DNA of 64,000 nt from Enterovibrio qingdaonensis (GCF_028683135.1 NZ_JAJUBB010000014.1:56937-120936), one strand, 5' to 3'. Positions 36,400 through 47,062 are shown, numbered from the stretch's first letter. The notes: generated by a model from the letters alone, not told the origin. Program-made: numbers and translations.

Positions 36400-37647
36400 A
36401 TGAAAAAAACAGGCATGATGCAAACCCTGCCCCTCGCAGGCACTTTGCTGTTATCGGCAACTGTTGCTCAGGCAGAAGACGTAGAGGTTCTGCATTGGTG
36501 GACATCTGGCGGTGAAGCGGCCGCACTCAACGTTCTGAAAGAAGACCTTGGCGGACAAGGAATTGGATGGCAAGACATGCCTGTTGCTGGTGGCGGTGGC
36601 GGTAACGCCATGACGGTACTGCGAGCACGTGTTACCTCTGGTAACCCGCCTACTGCGGTACAAATGCTGGGTTTCGATATTCAGGATTGGGCAGCAGAAG
36701 ACGTGGTTGCGAACCTGAATAGCGTGGCAGATGCAGAAGGGTGGAATGCCGTTGTGCCAGATGCTTTACAAGGCTTCGCTAAATACGATGGTAAGTGGGT
36801 GTCTGCGCCAGTAAATGTGCACTCCACCAACTGGATCTGGGCGAACAAAAAAGTGCTAGATAAGGTGGGGGCTAAGCAGCCTGAAACGTGGGATGAATTG
36901 ATCGCGACCTTGGAGAAATTGAAAGCGGCGGGTTACATCCCCTTGGCACATGGCGGTCAACCTTGGCAAGATGCGACCATTTTTGACGGTGTGGTATTGA
37001 CGACGGGTGGCATTGATTTTTATAAGAAAGCCATGATTGATTTGGATCCGGAGGCGTTGGGCTCCGACACTATGGTGGAAGTGTTCGACCGTATGTCACA
37101 ACTGCGTGGTTACGTAGATAAGAACTTCCCCGGCCGTGATTGGAATTTAGCATCAGCGTTGGTGATAGAAGATAAAGCGGGCATGCAAATCATGGGTGAT
37201 TGGGCGAAAGGTGAATTCTTGAAGGCAGGCAAGGTACCGAATGAAGATTTCATTTGTTTCCGTATGCCGGGCACACAAGGTATGGTGACCTTTAACGCCG
37301 ACCAGTTTGTGATGTTTGATGTGGGTGATTCGAAAGCGCAGCAAGCGATGGCGAAAGCCATAATGTCACCGGAGTTCCAGTCTGCATTTAATGTTGTGAA
37401 AGGCTCCGTGCCAGCGCGCACAGATGTGTCCAATGAAGCGTTTGATGCGTGCGGTAAAAAAGGCATGGCAGATTTAGCCGAAGCGAATAAAAACGGCACG
37501 CTGGTGGGTAGCATGGCGCATGGTCACGCGGCACCTGCTGCGGTGAAAAACGCCGTGTATGACGTAGTGACTAATCACTTCAACGGTGGGATGGACTCTA
37601 AACAAGCGACCAAAGCACTAGTTTCAGCAGTTCAGGACGCGCAGTAA
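36400..37647 (+). CDS. Sugar ABC transporter, periplasmic binding protein (glucose/mannose type)
   Basis: The 415-aa protein has a signal peptide ([12 protein letters not shown]) and a family 1 solute-binding domain ([39 protein letters not shown]). The glycine-rich stretch and motif spacing resemble GtsA-like glucose/mannose binding proteins. The chosen start is ATG 36400. The frame extends upstream into lacI, but those residues are the antisense-like overlap of another frame. A stem-loop follows before the permease genes. Confidence 0.9.
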   Translation: MKKTGMMQTLPLAGTLLLSATVAQAEDVEVLHWWTSGGEAAALNVLKEDLGGQGIGWQDMPVAGGGGGNAMTVLRARVTSGNPPTAVQMLGFDIQDWAAEDVVANLNSVADAEGWNAVVPDALQGFAKYDGKWVSAPVNVHSTNWIWANKKVLDKVGAKQPETWDELIATLEKLKAAGYIPLAHGGQPWQDATIFDGVVLTTGGIDFYKKAMIDLDPEALGSDTMVEVFDRMSQLRGYVDKNFPGRDWNLASALVIEDKAGMQIMGDWAKGEFLKAGKVPNEDFICFRMPGTQGMVTFNADQFVMFDVGDSKAQQAMAKAIMSPEFQSAFNVVKGSVPARTDVSNEAFDACGKKGMADLAEANKNGTLVGSMAHGHAAPAAVKNAVYDVVTNHFNGGMDSKQATKALVSAVQDAQ

Positions 37648-37655
37648 CAAATACG

Positions 37656-37687
37656 AAAAGAGGAAGAGGGGAACCCTTCCTCTTTTT
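37656..37687 (+). terminator. Intra-operon stem-loop behind the binding-protein gene
   Basis: AAAAGAGGAAG-A-GGG pairs with CCC-TTCCTCTTTT around GAA, followed by T. Such partial terminators give more binding protein than permease. Confidence 0.75.
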
Positions 37688-37739
37688 CGTGCTTGAGACA
37701 TTGACGGATAGTCGCACTTCGCCGTTTGAAGGATCAACT

Positions 37740-38636
37740 ATGGCTTCAGGAAAATACAGCTCGCGGCAATTTTGGCAGCAGCTATTGCCGAAAATCGTTA
37801 TCGCTCCCTCGTTCGCGCTGATCCTCTTTTTCGTTTATGGCTTCATTGCCTGGACGACCTACATTTCATTCAGCCGTTCGCGCATGCTGCCCAACTACAA
37901 CCTCGATGGCACGCGCCCCTATGAGAAGCTATGGAACAGCCTTAATTGGCAAGTGGCACTCGAAAACCTCGCCATCTTTGGCATTCTCTACATCGTCATA
38001 TGCTGTGCTCTTGGTTTGCTATTGGCTATCTTACTCGACCAGAAAATTCGTATTGAAGGTGGGCTAAGGCCCATATTTCTCTATCCTATGGCGTTGAGTT
38101 TTATCGTGACGGGTACAGCATGGAAATGGTTTTTAAATCCAGGCCTTGGGCTTGAAAAAACCATGCATGAATGGGGGTGGGAGAGTTTTAGTTTTGACTG
38201 GCTCATCAACCCTGAAATGGCGATATATACCGTTGTTATTGCGGGTGTCTGGCAAACATCGGGGTTTGTGATGGCCATGTTCTTGGCTGGGCTTCGAGGT
38301 ATAGACAGTGAAATGCTAAAAGCGGCGCAGTTAGACGGTGCGTCTTCGTTTCAAATGTATCGGCGTATCATCATTCCCCAACTGCGGCCCGTGTTCCTCA
38401 GTGCCTTCATTGTGCTCGCGCACATGGCCATTAAAAGCTACGACTTAGTGATTGCACTAACTGGCGGTGGCCCGGGTAACGCCACAGAGTTACCTGCGAC
38501 CTTTATGTATTCCTACACCTTTACCCGAAATCAAATGGCGGTGGGTTCTGCCAGTGCCATTGTGATGCTGATGACGATCGCCGCGATTATCGTGCCTTAT
38601 CTCTACAGTGAACTGAAGGAGAGCAAGCATGAATAG
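37740..38636 (+). CDS. Sugar ABC transporter permease (MalF/GtsB type)
   Basis: The 298-aa protein has six predicted membrane helices and the ATPase-contact EAA loop (ALDGASSFQMYRRIIIPQLRP). ATG 37740 follows GAAGGATC; the open frame upstream to 37689 lies over the stem-loop. It ends eight bases inside the second permease gene. Confidence 0.9.
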   Translation: MASGKYSSRQFWQQLLPKIVIAPSFALILFFVYGFIAWTTYISFSRSRMLPNYNLDGTRPYEKLWNSLNWQVALENLAIFGILYIVICCALGLLLAILLDQKIRIEGGLRPIFLYPMALSFIVTGTAWKWFLNPGLGLEKTMHEWGWESFSFDWLINPEMAIYTVVIAGVWQTSGFVMAMFLAGLRGIDSEMLKAAQLDGASSFQMYRRIIIPQLRPVFLSAFIVLAHMAIKSYDLVIALTGGGPGNATELPATFMYSYTFTRNQMAVGSASAIVMLMTIAAIIVPYLYSELKESKHE

Positions 38637-39510
38637 CGTTGATAGCAAGTCGCCATTTCAGGGAGCAAAATTTTGGCGGGCACTGATTTACACCACTTTG
38701 ATTGTGTTTGCCTGTATGTATCTGCTTCCCTTGTTTGTCATGCTGGTAACCTCATTTAAAGAATTGGATGAAATTCGCCAAGGCAACATGCTGGCGTTAC
38801 CGAAGGTTTGGACGGTTGAGCCATGGATTTCAGCATGGGGAACCGCCTGTATTGGCCTGACATGTGAAGGGATCAGTGGGTATTTTTCCAATTCAATCAT
38901 GATCACTGTGCCTGGGGTGCTGATCTCTACGATCCTTGGTGCTCTTAACGGGTACGTGTTGACGAAATGGCGCTTTCCCGGACACAAGTGGGTCTTTGGC
39001 CTCATGTTGTTTGGCTGCTTTATTCCGTTCCAAGTTGTGTTAGTGCCGATGAGTCAGGTACTCGGCACATTGGGGATTGCGAACACGACACCGGGACTGG
39101 TGTTGGTGCATGTTATTTATGGATTGGGGTTTACCACGCTCTTTTTTCGCAACTACTACGAAGCGTTTCCCAGCGAACTTATCCGTGCCGCGATGATTGA
39201 TGGTGCGGGGTTCTTTCAGATGTTTTTCCGTATTTTGCTGCCAAGTTCGGGCCCCATTATTGTGGTCACCATCATTTGGCAGTTTACCAATATCTGGAAT
39301 GACTTTTTGTTCGGGGCTTCTTTCTCCTCTGGCAGTACGGCACCTATCACGGTCGCACTTAACAATTTGGTGAACTCGTCGACTGGCGTGAAGGAATATA
39401 ACGTGCACATGGCGGGGGCTATGATTGCCGCGTTACCGACACTATTAGTTTATATTCTGGCCGGGCGTTACTTTGTTCGCGGTCTGATGGCAGGATCAGT
39501 AAAAGGATAA
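38629..39510 (+). CDS. Sugar ABC transporter permease (MalG/GtsC type)
   Basis: This 293-aa second permease has six membrane helices and the EAA loop with AMIDGAGFFQMFFRILLPSS. It pairs with the preceding permease to form the channel. ATG 38629 overlaps the end of that gene. The ATPase gene follows after five bases. Confidence 0.92.
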   Translation: MNSVDSKSPFQGAKFWRALIYTTLIVFACMYLLPLFVMLVTSFKELDEIRQGNMLALPKVWTVEPWISAWGTACIGLTCEGISGYFSNSIMITVPGVLISTILGALNGYVLTKWRFPGHKWVFGLMLFGCFIPFQVVLVPMSQVLGTLGIANTTPGLVLVHVIYGLGFTTLFFRNYYEAFPSELIRAAMIDGAGFFQMFFRILLPSSGPIIVVTIIWQFTNIWNDFLFGASFSSGSTAPITVALNNLVNSSTGVKEYNVHMAGAMIAALPTLLVYILAGRYFVRGLMAGSVKG

Positions 39511-39515
39511 TCTGA

Positions 39516-40619
39516 ATGGCATCTTTGACGCTTAAAAATGTAAAAAAACGCTTTGGCCATGTCGAGGTACTTAAAGGCATCGACATCGCCATTGATGATG
39601 GTGATTTTCTGGTGTTAGTGGGGCCATCTGGCTGCGGTAAATCGACGTTGTTAAACATGATCGCAGGTCTCGACAGTATCAGTGATGGGGATGTATCGAT
39701 TGGAGATGCGGTCATCAATGATTTGCACCCAGCGGATCGGGATATCGCCATGGTGTTTCAGTCTTACGCCCTGTACCCCAACATGACGGTGTCGCAGAAC
39801 ATCTCGTTTGGTTTGGAGATGCGTAAAGTGCCCAAGCCTGAGCGTGACAAGAAGATTGGCGACGTCTCTGCCATGTTGCAAATTGAGCATCTTCTTAAGC
39901 GCAAACCTGGCCAACTTTCGGGTGGGCAGCGTCAGCGTGTTGCCATGGGGCGAGCGTTGGTTCGAGACCCCAAGATATTCCTTTTCGATGAACCGTTGTC
40001 TAATCTTGATGCCAAGCTACGCGTAGACATGCGTACGGAAATCAAACGCCTTCACCAACGCCTGAATGCCACGATTGTTTATGTAACTCATGACCAAATT
40101 GAGGCAATGACGCTTGCGACAAAAATCGCTGTTATGAAAGACGGAGAGTTACAGCAATTAGGGTCGCCAGCACAAGTGTATGACGATCCTGCCAATACGT
40201 TTGTAGCGACATTCATGGGGAGCCCTTCCATGAACCTGATTGATGCAAAAGTGGAGGCTGCAAATACGGGTATCGTGCAACTCGTTTTAGAAGGCTATGA
40301 CGGAAGGCCACAACTCGTGTCACTCGATTGCACTGTGCGCGGGTTAGAAGGTTATGTTGGGAAAACCGTGCACTTGGGAGTGCGTCCGGAAGACATTACC
40401 GAGAGTGATAGAGAAGGGGTTGATACGCTAACCTGCAAAGTGGACGTGACTGAGCCCACAGGCGCAGATACGTACGTGATTACCTCGTTAGGTGGAAAAG
40501 AGGTGGTAGCGAGAATGCCAGCGAATGCGGGATTAAAAGCAGGAGACATTACAGAGCTTCGCTTTAACCCTGAAAAGTTGGTGTTGTTTGATACCAAGAC
40601 GGGTCATCGGATTCGATAG
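39516..40619 (+). CDS. Sugar ABC transporter ATP-binding protein (MalK/UgpC type)
   Basis: The 367-aa ATPase has Walker A GPSGCGKST, Q-loop VFQSYALYPNMTV, signature LSGGQRQRVAMGRAL, Walker B IFLFDEP and a C-terminal OB-type regulatory domain (LGVRPEDI). It powers the two permeases and may also serve other sugar transporters. It is the last gene of the operon before the terminator at 40635. Confidence 0.95.
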   Translation: MASLTLKNVKKRFGHVEVLKGIDIAIDDGDFLVLVGPSGCGKSTLLNMIAGLDSISDGDVSIGDAVINDLHPADRDIAMVFQSYALYPNMTVSQNISFGLEMRKVPKPERDKKIGDVSAMLQIEHLLKRKPGQLSGGQRQRVAMGRALVRDPKIFLFDEPLSNLDAKLRVDMRTEIKRLHQRLNATIVYVTHDQIEAMTLATKIAVMKDGELQQLGSPAQVYDDPANTFVATFMGSPSMNLIDAKVEAANTGIVQLVLEGYDGRPQLVSLDCTVRGLEGYVGKTVHLGVRPEDITESDREGVDTLTCKVDVTEPTGADTYVITSLGGKEVVARMPANAGLKAGDITELRFNPEKLVLFDTKTGHRIR

Positions 40620-40634
40620 CGGGTTTAAATCAGT

Positions 40635-40660
40635 AAGGGCACGTCCGTATGTGCCCTTTT
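40635..40660. terminator. Terminator of the sugar operon
   Basis: AAGGGCAC, eight-base loop, GTGCCCTTTT. It lies between the convergent transporter and chemoreceptor genes. Confidence 0.88.
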
Positions 40661-40673
40661 GATTACGAAGTGA

Positions 40674-41972
40674 CTAGCCCACATTCAGACCAGATACCGT
40701 CTGGGCAACGTTTTCTGCACCGGTTTTGATTTCATCCATGACTGCAGATGCTTCAGCAATTTGTTGTGTGCCTTTTTCTGCTGACTCAGAAACACTGGAC
40801 ATTTTACGGGTAGCTTCCGAGGTGAGTTCACGGTTCTTTTTAACGACATCTGCGATCTCAGAGGTTGATTGGCTCGTTCTGGCAGCGAGCTGGCGAACCT
40901 CATCGGCAACAACGGCAAAACCTCTTCCTTGATCCCCAGCACGGGCGGCCTCAATGGCGGCATTTAATGCCAAGAGGTTCGTTTGGTCTGCAATATCACT
41001 AATCGTGGAAACGATCGCTTCGATACTCTTGGATTGTTCATTCAATTGCGAGATGGATGAGGACGTTTCAACCACTTGATCAGAAATGGATTGAGAAGTG
41101 GCGACGGTGGACTCTAAAACACTCGACCCTCGTGTTGCGATTTCCGCTGTTTTCACTGAGGTACTGTAAGCCACTTTTGCCGCCTCACGGATGGCGTGTT
41201 CCTGCACAACTTTATCGGTAATATTATTGGCAAATTTTACAACACGCACCACGTTGCCTTTTTCATCGAAGACAGGGTTATACGTTGCACGCAGCCAAAG
41301 AACATTCCCGGTACTGTCTTTGCGTTCAAACTGGCCGCCTTTAAAATCCCCTGAAGCCAGTTCTTGCCAAAAGTTAGGATTGTCCTGATAGAACTTGTCG
41401 GGGCAAAACATACGATGATGTTTGCCTTGGATTTGATCAAGAGAATAACCCACTGCGCCAAGGAAGTTATTGTTAGCTTTAATGATGGTGCCATCTGGGT
41501 AGAACTCGATCACTGCCATGGATTTATTCAGAGCATTAAATACCGCTTTTTGGTCATCAAGCTTTACCTTCTCTTGCGTGATGTCAGATGCGATCTTCAT
41601 TACTTCGGTAACAATACCGTTTTCTTTGACGGGGAAATACGTCGCCTCTAGCCAAAGACGCTCGCCTTTCGCGTTGAGCCTTGGCACGCTGCCACTAATG
41701 ACTTCACCCGCACGGAGACGCTCCCAAAAACGTTGGTATTCAACACTTTGTCCATAGTCCCGATCACACAACTCTCTGTGATGTTTCCCTGTTAATTGCT
41801 CCAGAGAAAAACCAACCGCACTCAGGAAATTATTGTTCGCGTGTTTAACGACGCCTTCTGGGGTGAAATAGATGGTAGCGACGCTGCGATTAATGGCGTC
41901 TAGAAGTGCTTTATTGTGAGCCCCTTCTATTTTGAGCGACTCTAATTCTTGTTTTAGTTTTCCGTTGAACAT
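40674..41972 (-). CDS. Soluble chemoreceptor with two PAS domains (BdlA-like)
   Basis: ATG 41972 behind AAGGG gives 432 aa. Two PAS domains (about residues 28-135 and 150-260; both with HANNNFL- or [16 protein letters not shown] cores) are followed by a methyl-accepting signalling domain with the conserved hairpin tip [19 protein letters not shown]. No membrane segment is seen. Pseudomonas BdlA, which promotes biofilm dispersal, has the same layout; equivalence here is inference. The PAS domains probably bind haem, flavin or a small ligand. Confidence 0.9.
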   Translation of the reverse strand: MFNGKLKQELESLKIEGAHNKALLDAINRSVATIYFTPEGVVKHANNNFLSAVGFSLEQLTGKHHRELCDRDYGQSVEYQRFWERLRAGEVISGSVPRLNAKGERLWLEATYFPVKENGIVTEVMKIASDITQEKVKLDDQKAVFNALNKSMAVIEFYPDGTIIKANNNFLGAVGYSLDQIQGKHHRMFCPDKFYQDNPNFWQELASGDFKGGQFERKDSTGNVLWLRATYNPVFDEKGNVVRVVKFANNITDKVVQEHAIREAAKVAYSTSVKTAEIATRGSSVLESTVATSQSISDQVVETSSSISQLNEQSKSIEAIVSTISDIADQTNLLALNAAIEAARAGDQGRGFAVVADEVRQLAARTSQSTSEIADVVKKNRELTSEATRKMSSVSESAEKGTQQIAEASAVMDEIKTGAENVAQTVSGLNVG

Positions 41973-42141
41973 GCAGTAACCCTTAAACGTGAACTCAGTT
42001 GTCATCAAGCAGCTCATTGAGTAATGGCGCAATATCAAGAGAAGATCTCTTATTAATAAAGAGTTTAATAAACAATATGTAGTCTACAAACTGACCCGGT
42101 AATCTCGTGACCAACCAATGAAATTTTTTGAGTAACGAGTG

Positions 42142-42176
42142 AAATAAAACGCCAGTTTTTGACCAGCGTTTTATTT
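42142..42176. terminator. Terminator behind the CorC/CNNM gene
   Basis: AAATAAAACGC pairs with GCGTTTTATTT around a loop; T-rich on both sides. Confidence 0.75.
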
Positions 42177-42188
42177 CTAGATTGAAGG

Positions 42189-43463
42189 TTAGGCTTTGGA
42201 GGTTTTTGGTACAGGGAGGATTTTGACTTGCTTGACCATATTTTCTGCCACTTCGATGATCTCCATCTGATGGCCTTCAACTTCAATGCTAAGGGCACTA
42301 TCGGGGATATCTTCGAGGTGTTCGAGGATAAGTCCATTCAGTGTTCTTGGACCGTCAGTGGGTAGCTCCCAATTCAGGCTTTTGTTCAAATCTCGGATAT
42401 TGGCACTGCCTTCAATCATATAGCTACCATCGGGTAACGCTGTGATTTCCTCTGCGAGGCTAGGCGACAGTGATGTTGTAAATTCTCCAACGATCTCTTC
42501 AAGAATATCTTCCAGCGTCACAAGGCCAATAATGTCCCCATACTCGTCAACAATCAGGCCAATGCGCTCCTTGTTACGTTGAAACTTCAACATCTGCACA
42601 TTGAGCGGTGTGCCTTCAGGAATGTAGTAGACCTCGTCAGCGGCGCGGAGCAAGTGCTCTTTGGTGAACTCGTTTTCCACCATCTCGCGATACGCTTCTC
42701 TTACCCTAAGCATCCCTACAACTTCATCAATGTTGTCGCGGTAAAGCACCATTCGGCCGTGCGGCGCATGGGTCAACTGACGCAAGATGGCCTTCCAGTC
42801 GTCATTGACATTAATGCCAGTAATTTCATTACGCGGCACCATGATGTCGTTCACCGTAATTTCTTCCAATTCCAAAATTGAAATCAGCATGTCTTGGTGG
42901 CGACGAGGAATGAGGCTCCCTGCTTCATTAACAACCGTTCGAAGTTCTTCTGAGCTGAGGTGATCTTTGTTATCGGTGTTTTTGTTTAAACCCACGATGT
43001 GGAGAAAGCCGTTGGTAATGCCATTGACCATCCAGACGACGGGATAAAGCAACTTCATCAACACAGAGAGCAGTAACGAACTGGTGTATGACACACGTTC
43101 AGGATAGAGAGCTGCAATGGTTTTTGGTGTGACTTCGGCAAACACGAGAACAACGAGGGTGAGGCCACCTGTTGCGATGGCAACACCGAGATCGCCGTAT
43201 AACCGCATACCAAGAATGGTTGCAATGGCCGATGCGAGGATATTGACGAGATTGTTACCAATGAGGATCAGGCCAATGAGTCTGTCTGGGCGCTCAAGCA
43301 AAGCTTCTACTCGCTTGGCACCCTTGTGACCTTGATTTGAAAGGTGTCTCAGTCTGTAACGGTTTAATGCCATCATTCCGGTTTCAGAGCCGGAAAAGTA
43401 CGCAGAGATGACGATGAGCAATACCAAAAGGGAAACAAGTGTTCCCGTCGATATGTCGTCCAA
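42189..43463 (-). CDS. CNNM/CorC family membrane protein with CBS domains
   Basis: The 424-aa protein has a CNNM membrane domain with four helices (LVSLLVLLIVISAYFSGSET; AEVTPKTIAAL), a CBS-domain pair (MVPRNEITGINV; LIVDEYGDIIGLVTLEDILE) and a C-terminal CorC domain. Relatives (YfjD, CorB) act in magnesium or cobalt efflux or resistance; older annotations call them haemolysins. In Vibrio cholerae the corresponding gene follows luxS, which marks where luxS is missing here. Confidence 0.9.
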   Translation of the reverse strand: MDDISTGTLVSLLVLLIVISAYFSGSETGMMALNRYRLRHLSNQGHKGAKRVEALLERPDRLIGLILIGNNLVNILASAIATILGMRLYGDLGVAIATGGLTLVVLVFAEVTPKTIAALYPERVSYTSSLLLSVLMKLLYPVVWMVNGITNGFLHIVGLNKNTDNKDHLSSEELRTVVNEAGSLIPRRHQDMLISILELEEITVNDIMVPRNEITGINVNDDWKAILRQLTHAPHGRMVLYRDNIDEVVGMLRVREAYREMVENEFTKEHLLRAADEVYYIPEGTPLNVQMLKFQRNKERIGLIVDEYGDIIGLVTLEDILEEIVGEFTTSLSPSLAEEITALPDGSYMIEGSANIRDLNKSLNWELPTDGPRTLNGLILEHLEDIPDSALSIEVEGHQMEIIEVAENMVKQVKILPVPKTSKA

Positions 43464-43553
43464 ATTTCAAATCCCTTTTTTAAAGTTCAGCCCTAATTAA
43501 GGGCGTAAAGTAGGTTCCCTGTCAAACCAGATGGCGCAAATACAACAATATTG

Positions 43554-44351
43554 TCACGCCGAGATGATGACTTCTTTCACGAAGCGACTACCAAAATAGG
43601 CAAGCGTAAGCAAAAATGCACCGACGATGCTTATCCAGATAACGCGCTTACCACGCCAACCCGAGCGGTAGTGTCCCCATAGCAACACACCATAAACGGC
43701 CCACGCCATTGCAGAAAGGACGGCTTTGTGCGCCTTTCCTTGGGCAATCATGTCATGCACAAAAGCAATACCAGAAAGCAGGGTCAGTGTCAGCAATACT
43801 TCACCAATAAGGATAATGTTGAAAAGCTGACGTTCTACCGCCATGAGCGGCGGTAAATTGGGGTTCATAACGAGTTTCTTCTTCGCTTTTAGCTGGTGGT
43901 CAAGCCAAGCAAGTTGAATAGCATAAAGCGTCGCGATCATTAACGTTGAGTAGGAAAACAATGCCAGTGAAATATGAAGAAGCACGTGTGGGTTAGCTTC
44001 TAGATGGGTGATGAATGCACCAGGAAGAAGCGTTGCTGCTGTGAGGTTAATGGCCGCAAAGCTGTAGACAACAGGCAAAAGTATCCAGACCCGCATGCGA
44101 ATCATCAGGCCAGTTGTAATGGCGGAGATAATAAAGCTGATGAGTGAGGCGACATTTAAAATACTGAGATTCTGTCCGCCGTCAGCCAAAATGAGATCGG
44201 CAAGAAGGTAAGCATGGAGCCCTAACGCACCACACGCAGTAAAGAATACATTCTTTGCTGGGATTTGAGCCGGTCCTGATAACCCGGGAATAATCTGCAA
44301 AAGAGCAGAAAAATAAAGCACTGCAGCCAATATGGCTAAGAAAATATCCAT
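43554..44351 (-). CDS. CcsA/CcmC-like cytochrome c assembly membrane protein (YpjD-like)
   Basis: ATG 44351 gives 265 aa (MDIFLAILAAVLYFSALLQI); the frame is open 17 codons further. It has about eight membrane helices and a haem-handling CcsA-type domain with LHISLALFSYSTLMIATLYA and WAVYGVLLWGHYRSGWRGKR. Its exact role is unproven. It lies upstream of and divergent from ffh, as in many gammaproteobacteria. Confidence 0.88.
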   Translation of the reverse strand: MDIFLAILAAVLYFSALLQIIPGLSGPAQIPAKNVFFTACGALGLHAYLLADLILADGGQNLSILNVASLISFIISAITTGLMIRMRVWILLPVVYSFAAINLTAATLLPGAFITHLEANPHVLLHISLALFSYSTLMIATLYAIQLAWLDHQLKAKKKLVMNPNLPPLMAVERQLFNIILIGEVLLTLTLLSGIAFVHDMIAQGKAHKAVLSAMAWAVYGVLLWGHYRSGWRGKRVIWISIVGAFLLTLAYFGSRFVKEVIISA

Positions 44352-44621
44352 GTGTCTTTCAACAACAATGAGCGAAATGAAAGCATTCAGTATACCGCGC
44401 ACAAATCTGCGTCGCTATTGATGGACAAATAAACTTTGCTTCTAAGCTGAGGCACACATTACAAAACTTGGTGAAATCGCGGTGTGCACTTTAAAACATT
44501 ACTCACCGCCATCATGTAAGCTGAGCAGATAATAAGATATAATCACCTCAATTTTGTGTTTATTACCACCAGACGAATCAGCAAAGCTGAGTGGTGTCGC
44601 CGCGCAGAGAGCGAGTAGGAC

Positions 44622-45998
44622 ATGTTTGAAAACTTATCGGATCGTTTATCCCGAACGCTAAAAAACATCAGCGGTCGTGGACGTCTCACTGAAGACAACA
44701 TTAAAGAAACACTGCGTGAAGTGCGCATGGCACTGCTGGAAGCAGATGTCGCGTTGCCGGTTGTGCGTGACTTTGTAAAAAAAGTAAAAGAGAGCGCAGT
44801 CGGTCTGGAAGTTTCTAAGAGCCTGACGCCGGGCCAAGAATTCATCAAGATCGTTCAATCTGAACTTGAAGCCATCATGGGTGAGTCCAATTCAGAATTG
44901 GATTTGGCAACCCAACCGCCAGCCGTTGTTCTGATGGCAGGTCTGCAAGGTGCAGGTAAAACAACCAGCGTAGGTAAGCTGGGTAAAATGCTTAAAGAGC
45001 GCCACAAGAAGAAAGTGCTTGTGGTGTCCGCTGACGTTTATCGCCCTGCGGCGATTAAACAGTTGGAAACTCTGTCTAACGATGTGGGTATCGATTTCTT
45101 TCCATCGACGCCAGATCAAAAGCCAGTTGATATCGCCACTGCGGCCGTTGCACATGGTAAACTGAAGTTCTATGACGTGGTGATTGTCGATACTGCAGGC
45201 CGCCTGCATGTTGATGAAGCCATGATGGACGAAATTAAAGACGTTCATGCGGCAATTAACCCAATCGAGACGTTGTTCGTTGTTGATGCAATGACAGGTC
45301 AAGATGCGGCAAACACGGCAAAGGCATTCAACGATGCGTTGCCGTTGACGGGTGTTGTTCTGACCAAAGTGGATGGTGATGCACGTGGTGGTGCTGCACT
45401 GTCCGTTCGTCATATCACGGGTAAACCAATTAAGTTCTTGGGTGTTGGTGAGAAGACCGACGCGTTAGAGCCGTTCCACCCTGATCGTGTGGCGAGCCGA
45501 ATTCTGGGTATGGGTGACGTACTGTCACTGATTGAAGACCTAGAACGTAATGTAGATAAAGATAAAGCAGAAAAACTGGCGAAGAAGTTTAAAGAGAAAA
45601 AAGGTTTCGACCTTCAGGACTTCCGCGACCAGCTTCAGCAGATGAAAAACATGGGCGGTATGATGGGAATGCTGGACAAGCTTCCTGGCATGTCGAATCT
45701 GCCTGATGATGTGAAAAACCAAGTGGACGACAAAATGTTTGTTCAGATGGAAGCCATCATTAACTCCATGACACCAAAAGAGCGTGCACGCCCAGACCTG
45801 ATCAAAGGTTCCCGTAAAAAGCGTATTGCTGCGGGTTCCGGTACTCAGGTTCAAGACGTTAACCGTTTGCTCAAGCAATTCACCCAGATGCAAAAGATGA
45901 TGAAAAAAATGCAGAAGGGCGGAATGAAGAACATGATGCGCAATATGAAAGGCATGATGGGCGGCATGGGTGGCGGCGGCGGCATGTTCCCGCGTTAA
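44622..45998 (+). CDS. ffh: Signal recognition particle protein Ffh
   Basis: The 458-aa GTPase binds signal sequences of membrane proteins together with 4.5S RNA. An N domain is followed by the G domain (GLQGAGKTTSVGKLGK; DTAGRLHVDEAMM; TKVDGDARGGAAL) and the methionine-rich M domain ending in MKNMMRNMKGMMGGMGGGGG. ATG 44622 follows GAGCGAGTAGGAC. Confidence 0.97.
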   Translation: MFENLSDRLSRTLKNISGRGRLTEDNIKETLREVRMALLEADVALPVVRDFVKKVKESAVGLEVSKSLTPGQEFIKIVQSELEAIMGESNSELDLATQPPAVVLMAGLQGAGKTTSVGKLGKMLKERHKKKVLVVSADVYRPAAIKQLETLSNDVGIDFFPSTPDQKPVDIATAAVAHGKLKFYDVVIVDTAGRLHVDEAMMDEIKDVHAAINPIETLFVVDAMTGQDAANTAKAFNDALPLTGVVLTKVDGDARGGAALSVRHITGKPIKFLGVGEKTDALEPFHPDRVASRILGMGDVLSLIEDLERNVDKDKAEKLAKKFKEKKGFDLQDFRDQLQQMKNMGGMMGMLDKLPGMSNLPDDVKNQVDDKMFVQMEAIINSMTPKERARPDLIKGSRKKRIAAGSGTQVQDVNRLLKQFTQMQKMMKKMQKGGMKNMMRNMKGMMGGMGGGGGMFPR

Positions 45999-46022
45999 GC
46001 TGCGAAAACCCCATTTCAATTT

Positions 46023-46187
46023 GGCGGGGAAACCCCCGCCGATAAAACGTAAAGCGAAGGAATCGCTAAGTGATTGATTGTTTCTCTCTGCTGATGCTTT
46101 TTTAGCTAAAGCAGTTGCATTCGATCACAGAAAGCGTAAAATTCCGGAGCTTTATTTTGGCACGAGGCCCCGTATTAGCACGGGGCC
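46023..46187 (+). promoter_or_regulatory. Two stem-loops in the ffh-rpsP interval
   Basis: GGCGGGG-AAA-CCCCCGCC (46023-46040) and GGCCCCGT-ATTAGC-ACGGGGCC (46166-46187) are strong stems without a proper T-run. The second ends 30 bases before the rpsP start, so it may be part of a leader controlling the ribosomal-protein operon. Confidence 0.5.
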
Positions 46188-46217
46188 AATTTAATTCAGT
46201 AATGCAAAGAGGACGAT

Positions 46218-46466
46218 ATGGTAACCATTCGTTTGGCACGTCACGGCGCGAAAAAGCGTCCATTCTATCAAATCGTTGTTGCTGACAGCCGTCAAACTCG
46301 CGACGGTCGCTTCATCGAGAAAGTAGGTTTCTTCAACCCTGTTGCACAAGGTCAAGAAGAGAAACTGCGTTTGGACCTGGACCGTGTTAACCATTGGGTT
46401 GGCCAAGGTGCAGCTGTTTCTGACCGCGTAGCACGTCTGATCAAAGACGCGGCGAAAGCTGCTTAA
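46218..46466 (+). CDS. rpsP: 30S ribosomal protein S16
   Basis: The 82-aa protein [20 protein letters not shown] is a full-length S16, needed for assembly of the small subunit. ATG 46218 follows AAGAGGA. First gene of the conserved rpsP-rimM-trmD-rplS operon. Confidence 0.97.
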   Translation: MVTIRLARHGAKKRPFYQIVVADSRQTRDGRFIEKVGFFNPVAQGQEEKLRLDLDRVNHWVGQGAAVSDRVARLIKDAAKAA

Positions 46467-46497
46467 TTGATTAGTGTCAGGGTTAAAAGAAAAGAAC

Positions 46498-47025
46498 ATG
46501 AGTGAGCAAGAGAAGGTTGTAGTAGGCAAGCTAGGTGCTTCTTATGGCATCCGTGGCTGGCTCAAAGTTTTTTCTTACACTGAAGACGCTGAAAGCATTT
46601 TTAGCTACACACCTTGGTATATCAAGGTGCGTGGCGAGTGGAAAGAGACCGGTCTTGAAGACTGGAAACGCCACGGTCAGGGTTATGTCTGCAAATTGAA
46701 AGGGTTGGATCAGCGTGAAGATGCTGCCGCTTTGACAAATGCAGAGATCGCCATCAACGCAGACGTTCTGCCTTCGCTGTCAGATGAAGAATTCTACTGG
46801 CGCGAACTGTTTGGAATGGAAGTGGTGACTACCAAAGGTTACAACCTAGGTAAAGTCACTGACATTCTAGAAACAGGCTCGAACGATGTATTGGTCGTGA
46901 CTGCTAACCCAAAAGATGCTTTTGGCCAGAAGGAACGCCTAGTGCCGTTCCTCGATGAGCAAGTCATCAAGATGATTGATCGCTCTGCTCAACGGATCGA
47001 AGTTGACTGGGATCCTGGATTTTAA
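46498..47025 (+). CDS. rimM: Ribosome maturation factor RimM
   Basis: The 175-aa protein helps mature the 30S head. It has an N-terminal beta-barrel ([20 protein letters not shown]) and a C-terminal PRC-barrel ([31 protein letters not shown]). ATG 46498 matches family starts; an in-frame GTG at 46474 would add eight residues. Confidence 0.95.
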   Translation: MSEQEKVVVGKLGASYGIRGWLKVFSYTEDAESIFSYTPWYIKVRGEWKETGLEDWKRHGQGYVCKLKGLDQREDAAALTNAEIAINADVLPSLSDEEFYWRELFGMEVVTTKGYNLGKVTDILETGSNDVLVVTANPKDAFGQKERLVPFLDEQVIKMIDRSAQRIEVDWDPGF

Positions 47026-47062
47026 TTCCCCCAGTAACATTTAAAGCAATAGGAGCGGAAAA

